11,063 bases of DNA from Betaproteobacteria bacterium (GCA_016880375.1 JAEHDO010000107.1:1-11063), one strand, 5' to 3'. Numbered from the stretch's first letter, positions 1 to 6,769 are shown. Numbers and translations: made by a program. The notes: generated by a model not told the origin, from the sequence alone.

Positions 1-277
1 ACAGCGAGCGCGACACTTCGTAGGAGAAATCGACATGCCCTTGCGTGTCGATCAGGTTGAGATTGTAGAAGCCTCCGTCTCGCGCCTTGTACTGCAGGGA
101 CGCCGTCTGCGCCTTGATGGTGATGCCCCGCTCCCGCTCGATATCCATCGAATCGAGTACCTGCGCTTCCATCTCTCGCTCCGACAGGCCGCCGCACAGC
201 TGGATGATGCGGTCGGCCAGCGTCGACTTGCCATGGTCGATGTGGGCGATGATCGAAAAATTGCGGATGTGATCCAT
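1..277 (-). CDS. lepA: Translation elongation factor 4 (LepA), N-terminal part, cut by the window edge
   Basis: LepA is a ribosome-associated GTPase of the translational GTPase family. Only the first 92 codons are present; the 3' end lies beyond base 1. The protein opens [19 protein letters not shown], which contains the P-loop (G1, AHIDHGKS). It continues with the switch I signature of the family, [11 protein letters not shown] (about residues 49-59), and a G3 motif read as DTQGHVDF near residues 79-86, followed by SYEVSRSL. The family normally has DTPGH, so the Gln is unusual. The ATG at 275-277 is supported by the very conserved N-terminus, but no Shine-Dalgarno sequence lies within 12 nt of it; a strong stem-loop at 285-310 occupies that place. 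The gene follows the glutaredoxin-like gene in the same direction and may be read from the rpoE operon. E. coli also has lepA downstream of rseC. Confidence 0.97.
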   Translation of the reverse strand, partial: MDHIRNFSIIAHIDHGKSTLADRIIQLCGGLSEREMEAQVLDSMDIERERGITIKAQTASLQYKARDGGFYNLNLIDTQGHVDFSYEVSRSL

Positions 278-284
278 CAGAGAC

Positions 285-310
285 GAAAGGGTGCTGCAAA
301 GCACCCTTTC
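285..310 (-). promoter_or_regulatory. Perfect 11-bp stem-loop just upstream of lepA
   Basis: The arms GAAAGGGTGCT (285-295) and AGCACCCTTTC (300-310) are exact reverse complements around a 4-nt loop. In the lepA-sense RNA the loop reads UUGC, and the stem ends 7 nt before the lepA ATG. The bases after the stem are GTCTCTG, so there is no proper U-tract apart from the UUU that closes the stem. It could be a weak terminator or attenuator for the operon upstream, a processing site, or a structure that controls access to the lepA start, since the only purine-rich SD-like bases (GAAAGG) are buried in its 5' arm. The structure is plain in the sequence; its function is inference. Confidence 0.6.
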
Positions 311-334
311 CGAGGCATACGAAAGCGCGAAATT

Positions 335-592
335 CTACCGGAAATTCAGCAAATAAGCACGAACTGCCGCGGTATCGAGGAAGTAGTGGCAGAGCTCGGT
401 TCCCCCGCCCAACACCACGGGCACCCGCTCGCCGTAGATTTTTTCGAATTTCGGATGGGAATCGACATCGACTACCTCGATGTCGGCGCCAAATTCCTCA
501 CAGACTGGCCTGAGGGCGGCCAGAAGATCGTCGCAGAGGTGGCACCAGGCGCGGCTGAAGACTATCAGCCGCGCCCGTTCATTTCTTGTCAC
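335..592 (-). CDS. Small glutaredoxin/thioredoxin-fold protein
   Basis: This is an 85-residue protein of the short glutaredoxin-like family (DUF836 type) often found between mucD and lepA in betaproteobacteria. It begins with a beta strand (LIVFSRAWC), carries a CxxC redox motif C17-H-L-C20, and has the VP pair (residues 57-58) that gives the cis-proline facing the active site in thioredoxin folds. There is no signal peptide, so it should act in the cytoplasm on disulfides or mixed disulfides; its substrate is unknown. The start is GTG at 590-592, lying inside the end of mucD (14-bp overlap) with a good AAGGG five nt upstream, which implies translational coupling. Two further cysteines (31 and 68) are present. 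The fold is fairly sure, the physiological role is not. Confidence 0.85.
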   Translation of the reverse strand: MTRNERARLIVFSRAWCHLCDDLLAALRPVCEEFGADIEVVDVDSHPKFEKIYGERVPVVLGGGTELCHYFLDTAAVRAYLLNFR

Positions 593-2000
593 CGATACCC
601 TTGATCGTGATGTAGGTCTGCTGCTCGCCCCGTTTCACGAGAAGGGTGATCGTCGCCGATTTGTCAAACTGGGACAAAAGCTTGTTGAACTGATCGACGC
701 TACTCGCTTCCGTGCTCGAGCCCTTGTGGACGACGGCCAGAATGACGTCTCCCGGGCGCAAGTCGGCTCGGCTGCCGTTTGCGCGAACTTCCTCGACCAG
801 CAGACCATTGGCGACTTTCAGTTCACGCTTCTGCTCCGGCGACAGTTCGCTCAACACCAATCCCAGCCGGTTGGCCGCCGCTTCCGCCGGCTTGGCCCGC
901 TTCTGGCTGCGCTGCGCGATTTTTTCCTCGGGGATTTCACCCACCGTCACAGCCAAGTCACGGGTTGCCCCCTTCCGCCAGATTTGCATGGACACCTTGC
1001 TGCCGGGACGGGTGGCGCCAACTATCCGCGGCAGATCACTGGAGGCAGTTATCGCCTTGCCATCAAACTTGAGGATGATGTCTCCGGCCTCAACGCCGGC
1101 CTTCTCGGCCGGACCGCCTTTTTCCACTGAGTTCACCAAGGCGCCAGCGGACTTGGACAGACCGAAGGAATCGGCCAGTTCCTTCGTCAGTTCCTGGATA
1201 ACCACGCCGATGCGTCCGCGGCTGACGCGACCGCTGACGCGCAACTGACTTTGCACCTCCATCGCCACATCGATGGGAATGGCGAAGGCCACGCCCATAT
1301 AGCCGCCTGTACGGCTGTAAATCTGCGAATTGATGCCGACCACCTCGCCCTTCATGTTGAACAGCGGCCCGCCCGAGTTGCCCGGATTGATCGCCACATC
1401 GGTCTGGATGAAGGGAACATAGTTTTCTTGCGGCAAGGCGCGTCCCTTGGCGCTGACGATGCCTGCTGTCACGGAGCTTTCGAAACCGAAGGGCGAGCCG
1501 ATGGCCACCACCCATTCACCGACGCGAAGCTTGCTGGCATCACCCATCTTGACCGCAGGCAAGCCGTTTGCCTCGATCTTGATCAGCGCCACGTCGGTCC
1601 GCTTGTCGGTACCGATCACCTTGGCCTTGAACTCGCGTTTGTCCGTGAGTTTCACCGCAATTTCATCGGCTGATTCGACGACATGGGCGTTCGTCAGGAT
1701 GTAGCCGTCGGGACTGATGATGAAACCCGAGCCCAAGGACTTGTTCTGGAAGTCGCGCGGCATGCCCGGTTGGCGCGGGATGAAGCGCTTGAAGAACTCG
1801 AACATCGGATCATCTTCGTCAAGCTCCGGAAATTGCGGGAGGGTACGGTTGCCGCGGACGGTCTGCGTCGTGCTGACATTGACAACTGCCGACCCATGCT
1901 TATCGACCAGATCGGTGAAGTCGGGCAACTCCTTGCCTTGCGCAGCGACATTGAGGGCGATTATGGACAGGAATATCGAAAAAAACAGTCTGATGCTCAT
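579..2000 (-). CDS. mucD: Periplasmic HtrA/DegP-type serine protease MucD
   Basis: This 473-residue protein has the full DegP/DegQ/MucD plan. A signal peptide comes first (hydrophobic stretch at about residues 4-18, likely cleavage after NVAA at residue 20). A trypsin-like domain follows with the catalytic triad His106 (TNAHVV), Asp136 (TDVALI) and Ser209 (GNSGGPL). Two PDZ domains lie at about 260-352 and 375-468. It should degrade or refold misfolded envelope proteins and so damp the sigma-E response. A longer reading frame starts at 2024, but the ATG at 2000 is preferred: AAGGAAG lies 7 nt upstream, the signal peptide then begins properly with MSIRLFF, and the start makes an ATGA overlap with rseC. 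Its position in the rpoE operon rather than alone marks it as MucD-like. DegQ is an alternative name for the same architecture. Confidence 0.96.
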   Translation of the reverse strand: MSIRLFFSIFLSIIALNVAAQGKELPDFTDLVDKHGSAVVNVSTTQTVRGNRTLPQFPELDEDDPMFEFFKRFIPRQPGMPRDFQNKSLGSGFIISPDGYILTNAHVVESADEIAVKLTDKREFKAKVIGTDKRTDVALIKIEANGLPAVKMGDASKLRVGEWVVAIGSPFGFESSVTAGIVSAKGRALPQENYVPFIQTDVAINPGNSGGPLFNMKGEVVGINSQIYSRTGGYMGVAFAIPIDVAMEVQSQLRVSGRVSRGRIGVVIQELTKELADSFGLSKSAGALVNSVEKGGPAEKAGVEAGDIILKFDGKAITASSDLPRIVGATRPGSKVSMQIWRKGATRDLAVTVGEIPEEKIAQRSQKRAKPAEAAANRLGLVLSELSPEQKRELKVANGLLVEEVRANGSRADLRPGDVILAVVHKGSSTEASSVDQFNKLLSQFDKSATITLLVKRGEQQTYITIKGIGDKK

Positions 2001-2470
2001 TGACAGGCTTCCTTGGAATGACAAAAAGATGAAGCGCGGCGGATGATAACGGGCTCGGCGATCTTGCCGATCCGGGTCCTGCGCAAAGTCAGTCCCGCCA
2101 GGACGCCGATGACAAGCCCGGCGAGCGCCCCCATCGCCGTTGAAGCATCAATATTCCCCACCGCTTCTCCCAACGCAGTTCCGGCAGCCGCCCCCAGCAG
2201 GATGGATAGCACAGGCAACACATACGTCAGCAACGCAGCGCGCAATGTCGCCCCCTCGGCCAAAGCAACAACGACACGATCGCCAGGGATGGCCCCTATC
2301 CGGTTGGCAATGCAAAACTGCCGTGGTTTGCTGTTGAACAACTGCCCAAGAACGCCGCTTTGGCAGCCGCCCGTCTCGTGGCAACGGCCGCAGCCGCCAG
2401 CCGTCCCGTCCACCTCGACATAGGCATGATCGCCCTCGACGCGCGCGACGATTGCTTCCTGATCCATCAT
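1997..2470 (-). CDS. rseC: RseC/MucC family inner-membrane protein
   Basis: This protein of 157 residues (or 156 from the second ATG at 2467) belongs to the RseC/MucC family, a modulator of sigma-E activity that has also been linked to reduction of SoxR. It starts with a beta-rich cytoplasmic part carrying a Cys cluster, C27-x2-C30-x5-C36, plus Cys53. Two hydrophobic helices follow at about 77-101 and 109-128, and then a basic tail. The first ATG overlaps the rseB stop (ATGA), and the rseC stop overlaps the mucD ATG in the same way, so the four genes look translationally coupled. The tail ends with a second pair, C150 and C156 (CHSKEAC). By the positive-inside rule, both ends should lie in the cytoplasm. 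The function rests on family and position only. Confidence 0.93.
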   Translation of the reverse strand: MMDQEAIVARVEGDHAYVEVDGTAGGCGRCHETGGCQSGVLGQLFNSKPRQFCIANRIGAIPGDRVVVALAEGATLRAALLTYVLPVLSILLGAAAGTALGEAVGNIDASTAMGALAGLVIGVLAGLTLRRTRIGKIAEPVIIRRASSFCHSKEACQ

Positions 2471-3435
2471 TTCTTTCTCAGTTCCATGCCGTCGCCCAGA
2501 CGCATCAGGGTTGCCATGGGCACCTCACCCAGAACCGTCAGGAGATGGTTGTCGGTCGCACGCTTGTAAACATTGATGGCGCCCACCGAATAAGTCGCCT
2601 GCTCCGCCTTCCGGTCTGCCAAAGGCTCAATGAACAAGGATATGGAGGACAAGCCATCGGTGAAAATGAAGTGGGTCGTTTCCGTGCCTCCGCCCTGACT
2701 TGCCTGCCGTTTCATGCCCGCGCTCTTCCTGAATCCGGGCAGTTGGGCCTTGAACAGCCAGCCGCCCCCGGCTGACAGGCTCTGTGATGCCTGGGCGTTA
2801 TGTATCCGCCAGGCCGTACTCTCGGCACCGAATCTGGGTTTCAGGGCTTCCTTGTTGATGGGCACGTTGATCTGCAACTGTGTAAAGGCAAATTGCTCGA
2901 TGGTTTCGTTACGCTCGTTGACTGTGCGTGCTTTCAGGATCAACCCGGAATTGATTTCAGCCCAGAGATGGCGGCCGTAACGCAGGGCGTCCTTAGGCTC
3001 TAGCAGAATGAGTTGGCTGTCGAACCCGGCTACCCTGGAGACATCTCCCACCCTGATCAGGTAATACTCACCCAGACTGCTGACGGACGCCGGAAGCAAG
3101 GCCGGAAAGGCCTTGTACCGCCCCCGTTTCTCGACAATGACGAGTTTGTCATCGGGCAGGAAACATTTGACTTCATCGTTGCTGCGCACCACTTCTCGCG
3201 GGCTACCGTCAAGCACCTCGAGTTTCTCCTGCTCTCCGGCCGCATCCACTAGATGGGTGATTCGGGAGGTTTCGGAATTGCCGCCGCTTTGGTAGGTAAA
3301 GGTTCCGGTGTAATTGAGCTTTTGTGCCGCCGACGCCATTTTGTGCAGCCAAGCCAGGGCATCGCCATGCTGGTCGCCGTAGGCGGGTGCGGCAAGCGCG
3401 CCACCGAACGCTAGCAGTGCTAGCGCACGCCTCAT
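2467..3435 (-). CDS. rseB: Periplasmic sigma-E regulator RseB/MucB
   Basis: RseB binds the periplasmic part of the anti-sigma factor RseA and shields it from proteolysis; in E. coli, lipopolysaccharide or mislocalised lipoprotein signals displace it. The 322-residue product has a clear signal peptide (MRRALALLAFGG onward, likely cleaved after AYG at residue 20). A large N-terminal domain of the lipoprotein-carrier-like fold covers about 22-190 and includes the family-typical NYTGTFTYQ stretch near residues 41-49. A smaller C-terminal domain covers about 205-318. Length and layout match RseB/MucB. The ATG at 3435 overlaps the rseA stop (ATGA), which sets the start and suggests coupled synthesis of the two partners in similar amounts. 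Confidence 0.95.
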   Translation of the reverse strand: MRRALALLAFGGALAAPAYGDQHGDALAWLHKMASAAQKLNYTGTFTYQSGGNSETSRITHLVDAAGEQEKLEVLDGSPREVVRSNDEVKCFLPDDKLVIVEKRGRYKAFPALLPASVSSLGEYYLIRVGDVSRVAGFDSQLILLEPKDALRYGRHLWAEINSGLILKARTVNERNETIEQFAFTQLQINVPINKEALKPRFGAESTAWRIHNAQASQSLSAGGGWLFKAQLPGFRKSAGMKRQASQGGGTETTHFIFTDGLSSISLFIEPLADRKAEQATYSVGAINVYKRATDNHLLTVLGEVPMATLMRLGDGMELRKK

Positions 3436-3944
3436 GGTCTGCCGCCCTTGCGAATCTCAGATACCGTGCGCACGTATGGGGCGACGCCCTGGATGCCACC
3501 GCTCGGAGAATGCGCCTGATGTGCGACAAGGTATTCTTTCAGCGCACCGGAAGGTGACTGATCTTTGACCGGAGTTACCAACTCACCAGCCGGATGCGGC
3601 TTGCCGGCCATTTCAATCGGCTGGGGCGCATTCAGGGACAATGCCACCCAGCCTACTGCGGCCATGCCCATGACCGCAGCGGCCATTGGAAGTGCAAGGC
3701 GTAGCGGACTACGCTTGGGCTGGACAGATGGAGCGAACACTATCGGCTCCTCCAACAGCCTTGCCATCACCCGCCGGGAGAAATGCGGGGAGTATTCCGG
3801 GGAGCGGCGCAGGGCGTCACCAATCAGATGGTAGGTGTTCCACGCTTCCTGCAGTTCCTTGTCGCGCCGCAGGGCATCAATCGTTCGATCGACTTCGTCT
3901 TCACCCAGTTCGTCATCCAACAAAGCGGAAATGTCGTGCTTCAT
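3432..3944 (-). CDS. rseA: Anti-sigma-E factor RseA/MucA
   Basis: RseA holds sigma-E inactive at the inner membrane and is destroyed by regulated proteolysis under envelope stress. The frame is open further upstream, but the start is the ATG at 3944. The family N-terminus (MKHDISALLDDEL) begins there, AGAGGTGG lies just before it, and rpoE ends only 2 nt away. The 170-residue product has a cytoplasmic sigma-binding part (about 1-80) with the typical WNTYHLIGDALR segment (35-46). One transmembrane helix follows at about 81-104, then a short periplasmic tail of about 66 residues ending near APYVRTV, where RseB would bind. The tail looks shorter than that of E. coli RseA. The low sequence conservation is normal for the family; its place between rpoE and rseB settles the identity. 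Confidence 0.95.
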   Translation of the reverse strand: MKHDISALLDDELGEDEVDRTIDALRRDKELQEAWNTYHLIGDALRRSPEYSPHFSRRVMARLLEEPIVFAPSVQPKRSPLRLALPMAAAVMGMAAVGWVALSLNAPQPIEMAGKPHPAGELVTPVKDQSPSGALKEYLVAHQAHSPSGGIQGVAPYVRTVSEIRKGGRP

Positions 3945-3946
3945 CC

Positions 3947-4546
3947 TTACCACCTCTTGTCTGGCGCCGTATCCAGCAACGGCCTGAGTTTTTCGGCTAC
4001 CGCCTCTCGGGCCCGGAAAATCCTCGATCTGACCGTACCGATAGGGCAATCCATCATTTTCGCGATATCCTCGTAGCTCATTCCCTCGATCTCGCGCAGC
4101 ATGATGGCCGTACGCAGATCCTCGGGCAAAGCCTCCATCGCCGAATTCACCGTCTCCCCGATCTGTCTGGAGAGCAGCATGCGTTCCGGCGTATTAATGT
4201 CGCGCAACAAATCACCGTCTTCAAAGGTTTCCGCCTCCTCGGAGTCAAACTCGGTCCGGGTTGGCGCACGCCGTCCTTGCGATACCAGATAATTCTTCGC
4301 AGTATTGATCCCGATGCGGTACAGCCAGGTATAGAAGGCGCTGTCGCCACGAAAGCTTCCCAGGGCACGGTAGGCCTTGATGAACGTCTCCTGCGCCACA
4401 TCCTCCACCTCGGCCGGATCACGGATCAGCCGCGATAGCAATCGCGCCAGCTTGCGCTGGTATTTCGAAACAAGCAGCCCAAAGGCTTGCTGATCGCCGT
4501 GCTGAGCGCGGACGACCAACTGCTGGTCTACTTCACGTTCTCCCAT
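3947..4546 (-). CDS. rpoE: RNA polymerase sigma factor RpoE (sigma-E/AlgU)
   Basis: This 199-residue group 4 (ECF) sigma factor is close to E. coli RpoE along its whole length. Region 2 (about 20-90) includes QETFIKAYRAL and FRGDSAFYTWLYRI, which melt and read the -10 element. A linker follows, then region 4 (about 133-183) with the helix-turn-helix segment YEDIAKMMDCPIGTVRSRIFRA, split here as YEDIAKMMDC and PIGTVRSRIF, for -35 recognition. The start at 4546 lines up exactly with the E. coli N-terminus, yet no good Shine-Dalgarno precedes it (CAGCCGCTCGA). rpoE is first in the operon and divergent from nadB, as in E. coli. Autoregulation is likely: two GAACT-type -35 boxes lie upstream. Confidence 0.98.
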   Translation of the reverse strand: MGEREVDQQLVVRAQHGDQQAFGLLVSKYQRKLARLLSRLIRDPAEVEDVAQETFIKAYRALGSFRGDSAFYTWLYRIGINTAKNYLVSQGRRAPTRTEFDSEEAETFEDGDLLRDINTPERMLLSRQIGETVNSAMEALPEDLRTAIMLREIEGMSYEDIAKMMDCPIGTVRSRIFRAREAVAEKLRPLLDTAPDKRW

Positions 4547-4611
4547 TCGAGCGGCTGTATAGTTGTAAGTTCATTCGGTCCGATGGAGTCGGGCCGGTAG
4601 CCGCAAGTATA

Positions 4612-4640
4612 GCCGACACATTCGTTGCAGCATTGTCGGC
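4612..4640. repeat. Inverted repeat GCCGACA-N15-TGTCGGC upstream of rpoE
   Basis: The arms at 4612-4618 and 4634-4640 are exact reverse complements separated by 15 bp. On the rpoE strand the dyad directly abuts a TATACT box (4611-4606), so as DNA it could be an operator covering the spacer of a vegetative promoter. As RNA it would form a hairpin at or near the 5' end of a transcript started at the candidate sigma-E promoter just upstream. The repeat is seen directly; neither role is proven. Confidence 0.5.
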
Positions 4641-4645
4641 ATCCC

Positions 4646-4672
4646 AATGACAGCGGTCCGTAAAAATAGTTC
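4646..4672 (-). promoter_or_regulatory. Candidate sigma-E promoter of rpoE
   Basis: On the minus strand GAACTA (4672-4667) is followed after 16 bp by TCATT (4650-4646). Sigma-E promoters in enterics and Pseudomonas read about GAACTT, 16-17 bp, then TCtGA or TCAAA. The -35 matches at five of six bases and the -10 keeps the TC. A transcript would start near 4639-4640 and have a leader of about 93 nt. This would give the usual autoregulation of rpoE. The -10 is weak, hence modest confidence. Confidence 0.35.
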
Positions 4673-4690
4673 AGTAGCGGCAAGGGCCTT

Positions 4691-4719
4691 TTCCAGGCCT
4701 TGTTAGGCAATGGTATAGT
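4691..4719 (+). promoter_or_regulatory. Candidate sigma-70 promoter of nadB
   Basis: TATAGT at 4714-4719 resembles the -10 consensus (five of six), and TTCCAG at 4691-4696 is a weak -35 at the ideal 17-bp spacing. A start near 4725-4727 would leave a leader of only about 25 nt before the GTG, rich in C and without a Shine-Dalgarno sequence. The -35 lies inside the imperfect inverted repeat at 4681-4702, which could be a binding site for a regulator of NAD synthesis, though I recognise no known operator there. Confidence 0.4.
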
Positions 4720-4749
4720 TTTGGGCCCTCAATTACCCCCTACCCCCCC

Positions 4750-6327
4750 GTGCAGGTATTCGACGTCCTGATCATCGGCAGCGGCCTGGCCGGCCAGTCA
4801 TTGGCGCTTCGGCTGGCTTCACACAAAAAAGTTGCCTTGATCACCAAACGGTCTCTCGACGACAGCGCCAGCAGCCGGGCCCAGGGAGGCATCGCCGCCG
4901 CCCTGGATGATGCCGATTCGATCGAAGCCCACATCAAGGACACCCTGGTCGCTGGTGCCGGCCTTTGCAGCCCGCGCACAACCCGTTTCGTCGTGGAACG
5001 GGGCAAGGCCGCGATCGAATGGCTCATCGGAGAAGGGGTGCCGTTCACCCGCGACGCATCCGGGTTCGGCTATCACCTCTCCCGCGAAGGCGGGCACAGC
5101 CACCGCCGGGTGATCCATGTGGCCGACGCAACCGGCTCAGCCGTTCAGGATACCCTGACGCAGAAATTGCGCACCCATCAGAACATTTCGGTATTCGAGC
5201 ATCACATCGCCATCGATCTGATCACAGGCGCTAAATTTGGGCTGCCATACAGCGGCTGCCACGGAGCGTACGTTCTCGATAAACAAGCAGAACACGTTGA
5301 AACCTTTGCTGCGCCGCACACGGTACTGGCAACCGGCGGCACCGGAAAAGTCTATCTCTATACCACCAACCCAGATACGGCGACCGGCGACGGCATTGCC
5401 ATGGCCTGGAGGGCCGGGTGTTCTGTGGCAAACATGGAGTTCATCCAGTTCCATCCGACCTGTCTGTATCACCCCCACGCGAAGTCGTTTCTCATAACCG
5501 AAGCCATGCGGGGGGAGGGCGGGATACTGCGCCTTCCCAACGGCGAACGTTTCATGCCGGAACATGACCCGCGCGCCGAACTGGCTCCCCGCGACATTGT
5601 CGCCCGGGCCATCGATCTAGAGATGAAGAAGCGCGGCCTCGACTGCGTCTATCTCGACATGACGCACAAGCCGGCCGATTTCCTGATCGAACACTTCCCG
5701 AACATTCACGCTCAGTGTCTCGAATTAGGCATTGACATCACCCGCCAGCCCATACCGGTCGTGCCAGCGGCGCACTATACGTGCGGCGGTGTCGTCACGG
5801 ACTTTTCCGCCCGCACTGCCCTGCCCGGCCTCTATTCGGTGGGCGAGACGGCCTTTACCGGGCTCCACGGCGCCAACCGCCTGGCCAGCAACTCGCTGCT
5901 GGAATGCCTGGTGTTTTCTGCAGCGGCAGCCGAGGACATCCTCAGGTCGGAGAGACATCCCATGCCTTCTCTGCCGACATGGGACGAAAGTCGCGTGACG
6001 GATGCCGACGAGGAAATCGTCATCTCGCATAACTGGGATGAACTGCGACGCTTCATGTGGGATTATGTGGGCATCGTGCGCACCAACAAGCGTCTCGAGC
6101 GCGCCCGGCACCGCATCCGTCTGCTGGAGCGGGAGATCGATGAGTACTACGCCAATTTTCGCGTCACGAATGACCTGATCGAACTGCGCAACCTCGTACT
6201 GACCGCCGATCTCATCGTGCGCTGCGCCCAGCGGCGTCGGGAAAGCCGCGGCCTGCATTCCAGTCGGGATTACCCGGATGCCCTTGCCACCGCACGGAAT
6301 TCTGTGTTGCGAAACCGCCTCAGGTAA
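4750..6327 (+). CDS. nadB: L-aspartate oxidase
   Basis: NadB oxidises L-aspartate to iminoaspartate with FAD, using oxygen or fumarate as acceptor; NadA then makes quinolinate for NAD. The 525-residue product matches the succinate dehydrogenase/fumarate reductase flavoprotein family. It has the dinucleotide fold GSGLAG (10-15), SSRAQGGIA (41-49), the REGGHSHRR segment (112-120) and FHPT with His235. The catalytic region [16 protein letters not shown] (273-288) carries Arg281, HYTCGG has His342, and [12 protein letters not shown] lies at 374-385. The C-terminal helical domain, with its YYANF stretch, is complete. The start is GTG at 4750 because no ATG, GTG or TTG lies in frame for some way upstream; it follows a run of seven C and lacks a ribosome binding site. 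It is the only plus-strand gene and diverges from rpoE as in E. coli. Confidence 0.98.
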   Translation: MQVFDVLIIGSGLAGQSLALRLASHKKVALITKRSLDDSASSRAQGGIAAALDDADSIEAHIKDTLVAGAGLCSPRTTRFVVERGKAAIEWLIGEGVPFTRDASGFGYHLSREGGHSHRRVIHVADATGSAVQDTLTQKLRTHQNISVFEHHIAIDLITGAKFGLPYSGCHGAYVLDKQAEHVETFAAPHTVLATGGTGKVYLYTTNPDTATGDGIAMAWRAGCSVANMEFIQFHPTCLYHPHAKSFLITEAMRGEGGILRLPNGERFMPEHDPRAELAPRDIVARAIDLEMKKRGLDCVYLDMTHKPADFLIEHFPNIHAQCLELGIDITRQPIPVVPAAHYTCGGVVTDFSARTALPGLYSVGETAFTGLHGANRLASNSLLECLVFSAAAAEDILRSERHPMPSLPTWDESRVTDADEEIVISHNWDELRRFMWDYVGIVRTNKRLERARHRIRLLEREIDEYYANFRVTNDLIELRNLVLTADLIVRCAQRRRESRGLHSSRDYPDALATARNSVLRNRLR

Positions 6328-6748
6328 GTTTCCAGCGCAGCCACGCGCGCAAGACCCGAGCGTCTTCAAGCGGCAGGGAGTCCGGCAGGAACACCAGCGG
6401 GCACAACCGCCGCGAATCCGGCAGTTCCAGCAGGATCACGATCAGCAAGGACAGATCGGTCGAATGCCCGGATACCCTGGCGTCAAACCGCCCACCGTCA
6501 CGCCTTAGTCCCTCGACAGTACCGTCGCCCTTCAGGACCAGCCCGCGTATTGAAGCTGCCTCCTGGAGCAGCGCATGCCTGCGAATCGAAACGCCAAGCG
6601 TTGCAACGATCGCGACGGTCAGCGCAAGCTTGAGCCAGACAGGGATCTGGAGCGGCAGCAGACTCCCCAAAGCAGCAAGGTGCAGCAGGGCCAGTATCAG
6701 CGCCAAGTATTGTGAGGAGCGGATTTCAAGCCGGTGCGGCAGAAACAT
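6320..6748 (-). CDS. ygfX: YgfX-type small membrane protein
   Basis: This 142-residue protein has two membrane helices near the N-terminus (about 14-33 and 37-54), separated by a very short turn. A beta-rich cytoplasmic part follows, ending with the family-like [20 protein letters not shown] (120-139). That plan fits YgfX/CptA (PF07254). E. coli YgfX has been described as a toxin-like partner of YgfY/SdhE that disturbs FtsZ and MreB, and the family's general role is unsettled. No SdhE gene is present here. The ATG lies 21 nt after fabF with only a poor ribosome binding site, so it is probably read with acpP-fabF. Its last 8 bp overlap tail to tail with the end of nadB. The family call rests on topology and the C-terminal motif read by eye. 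Confidence 0.75.
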   Translation of the reverse strand: MFLPHRLEIRSSQYLALILALLHLAALGSLLPLQIPVWLKLALTVAIVATLGVSIRRHALLQEAASIRGLVLKGDGTVEGLRRDGGRFDARVSGHSTDLSLLIVILLELPDSRRLCPLVFLPDSLPLEDARVLRAWLRWKLT

Positions 6749-6769
6749 CCGGCGGGAATGGTCCGCAGA

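Larger units (their letters stand above)
4547..4749. other. Divergent rpoE-nadB control region
   Basis: These 203 bp separate two diverging genes and hold no convincing coding frame. Toward rpoE I see two GAACT boxes (4567-4572 and 4667-4672), a TATACT box (minus strand, 4606-4611) without a good -35, and a 7-bp inverted repeat at 4612-4640. Toward nadB there is TATAGT at 4714-4719, an imperfect inverted repeat CAAGGGCCT/AGGCCTTG at 4681-4702, and a very C-rich tract leading into the GTG start. All regulatory readings are inferred from motif likeness. Confidence 0.7.

Noticed and set aside
480..1130. 216-codon plus-strand frame opposite mucD
   Set aside because: It is antisense to the PDZ region of mucD, has no ribosome site or motif, and is explained as a shadow frame.
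3686..4438. 250-codon open frame on the plus strand across rseA and rpoE
   Set aside because: It lies wholly opposite well-supported genes, has low-complexity composition with no recognisable domain, and is a product of GC-rich codon use on the other strand.
4681..4702. Imperfect inverted repeat CAAGGGCCT/AGGCCTTG as a terminator
   Set aside because: No gene ends nearby on either strand and no T-run follows. An operator is possible, but I recognise no known site.
4743..4749. C7 tract as a phase-variation switch for nadB
   Set aside because: The run is upstream of the GTG, so slippage would not shift the reading frame, and nadB is not a typical contingency gene.
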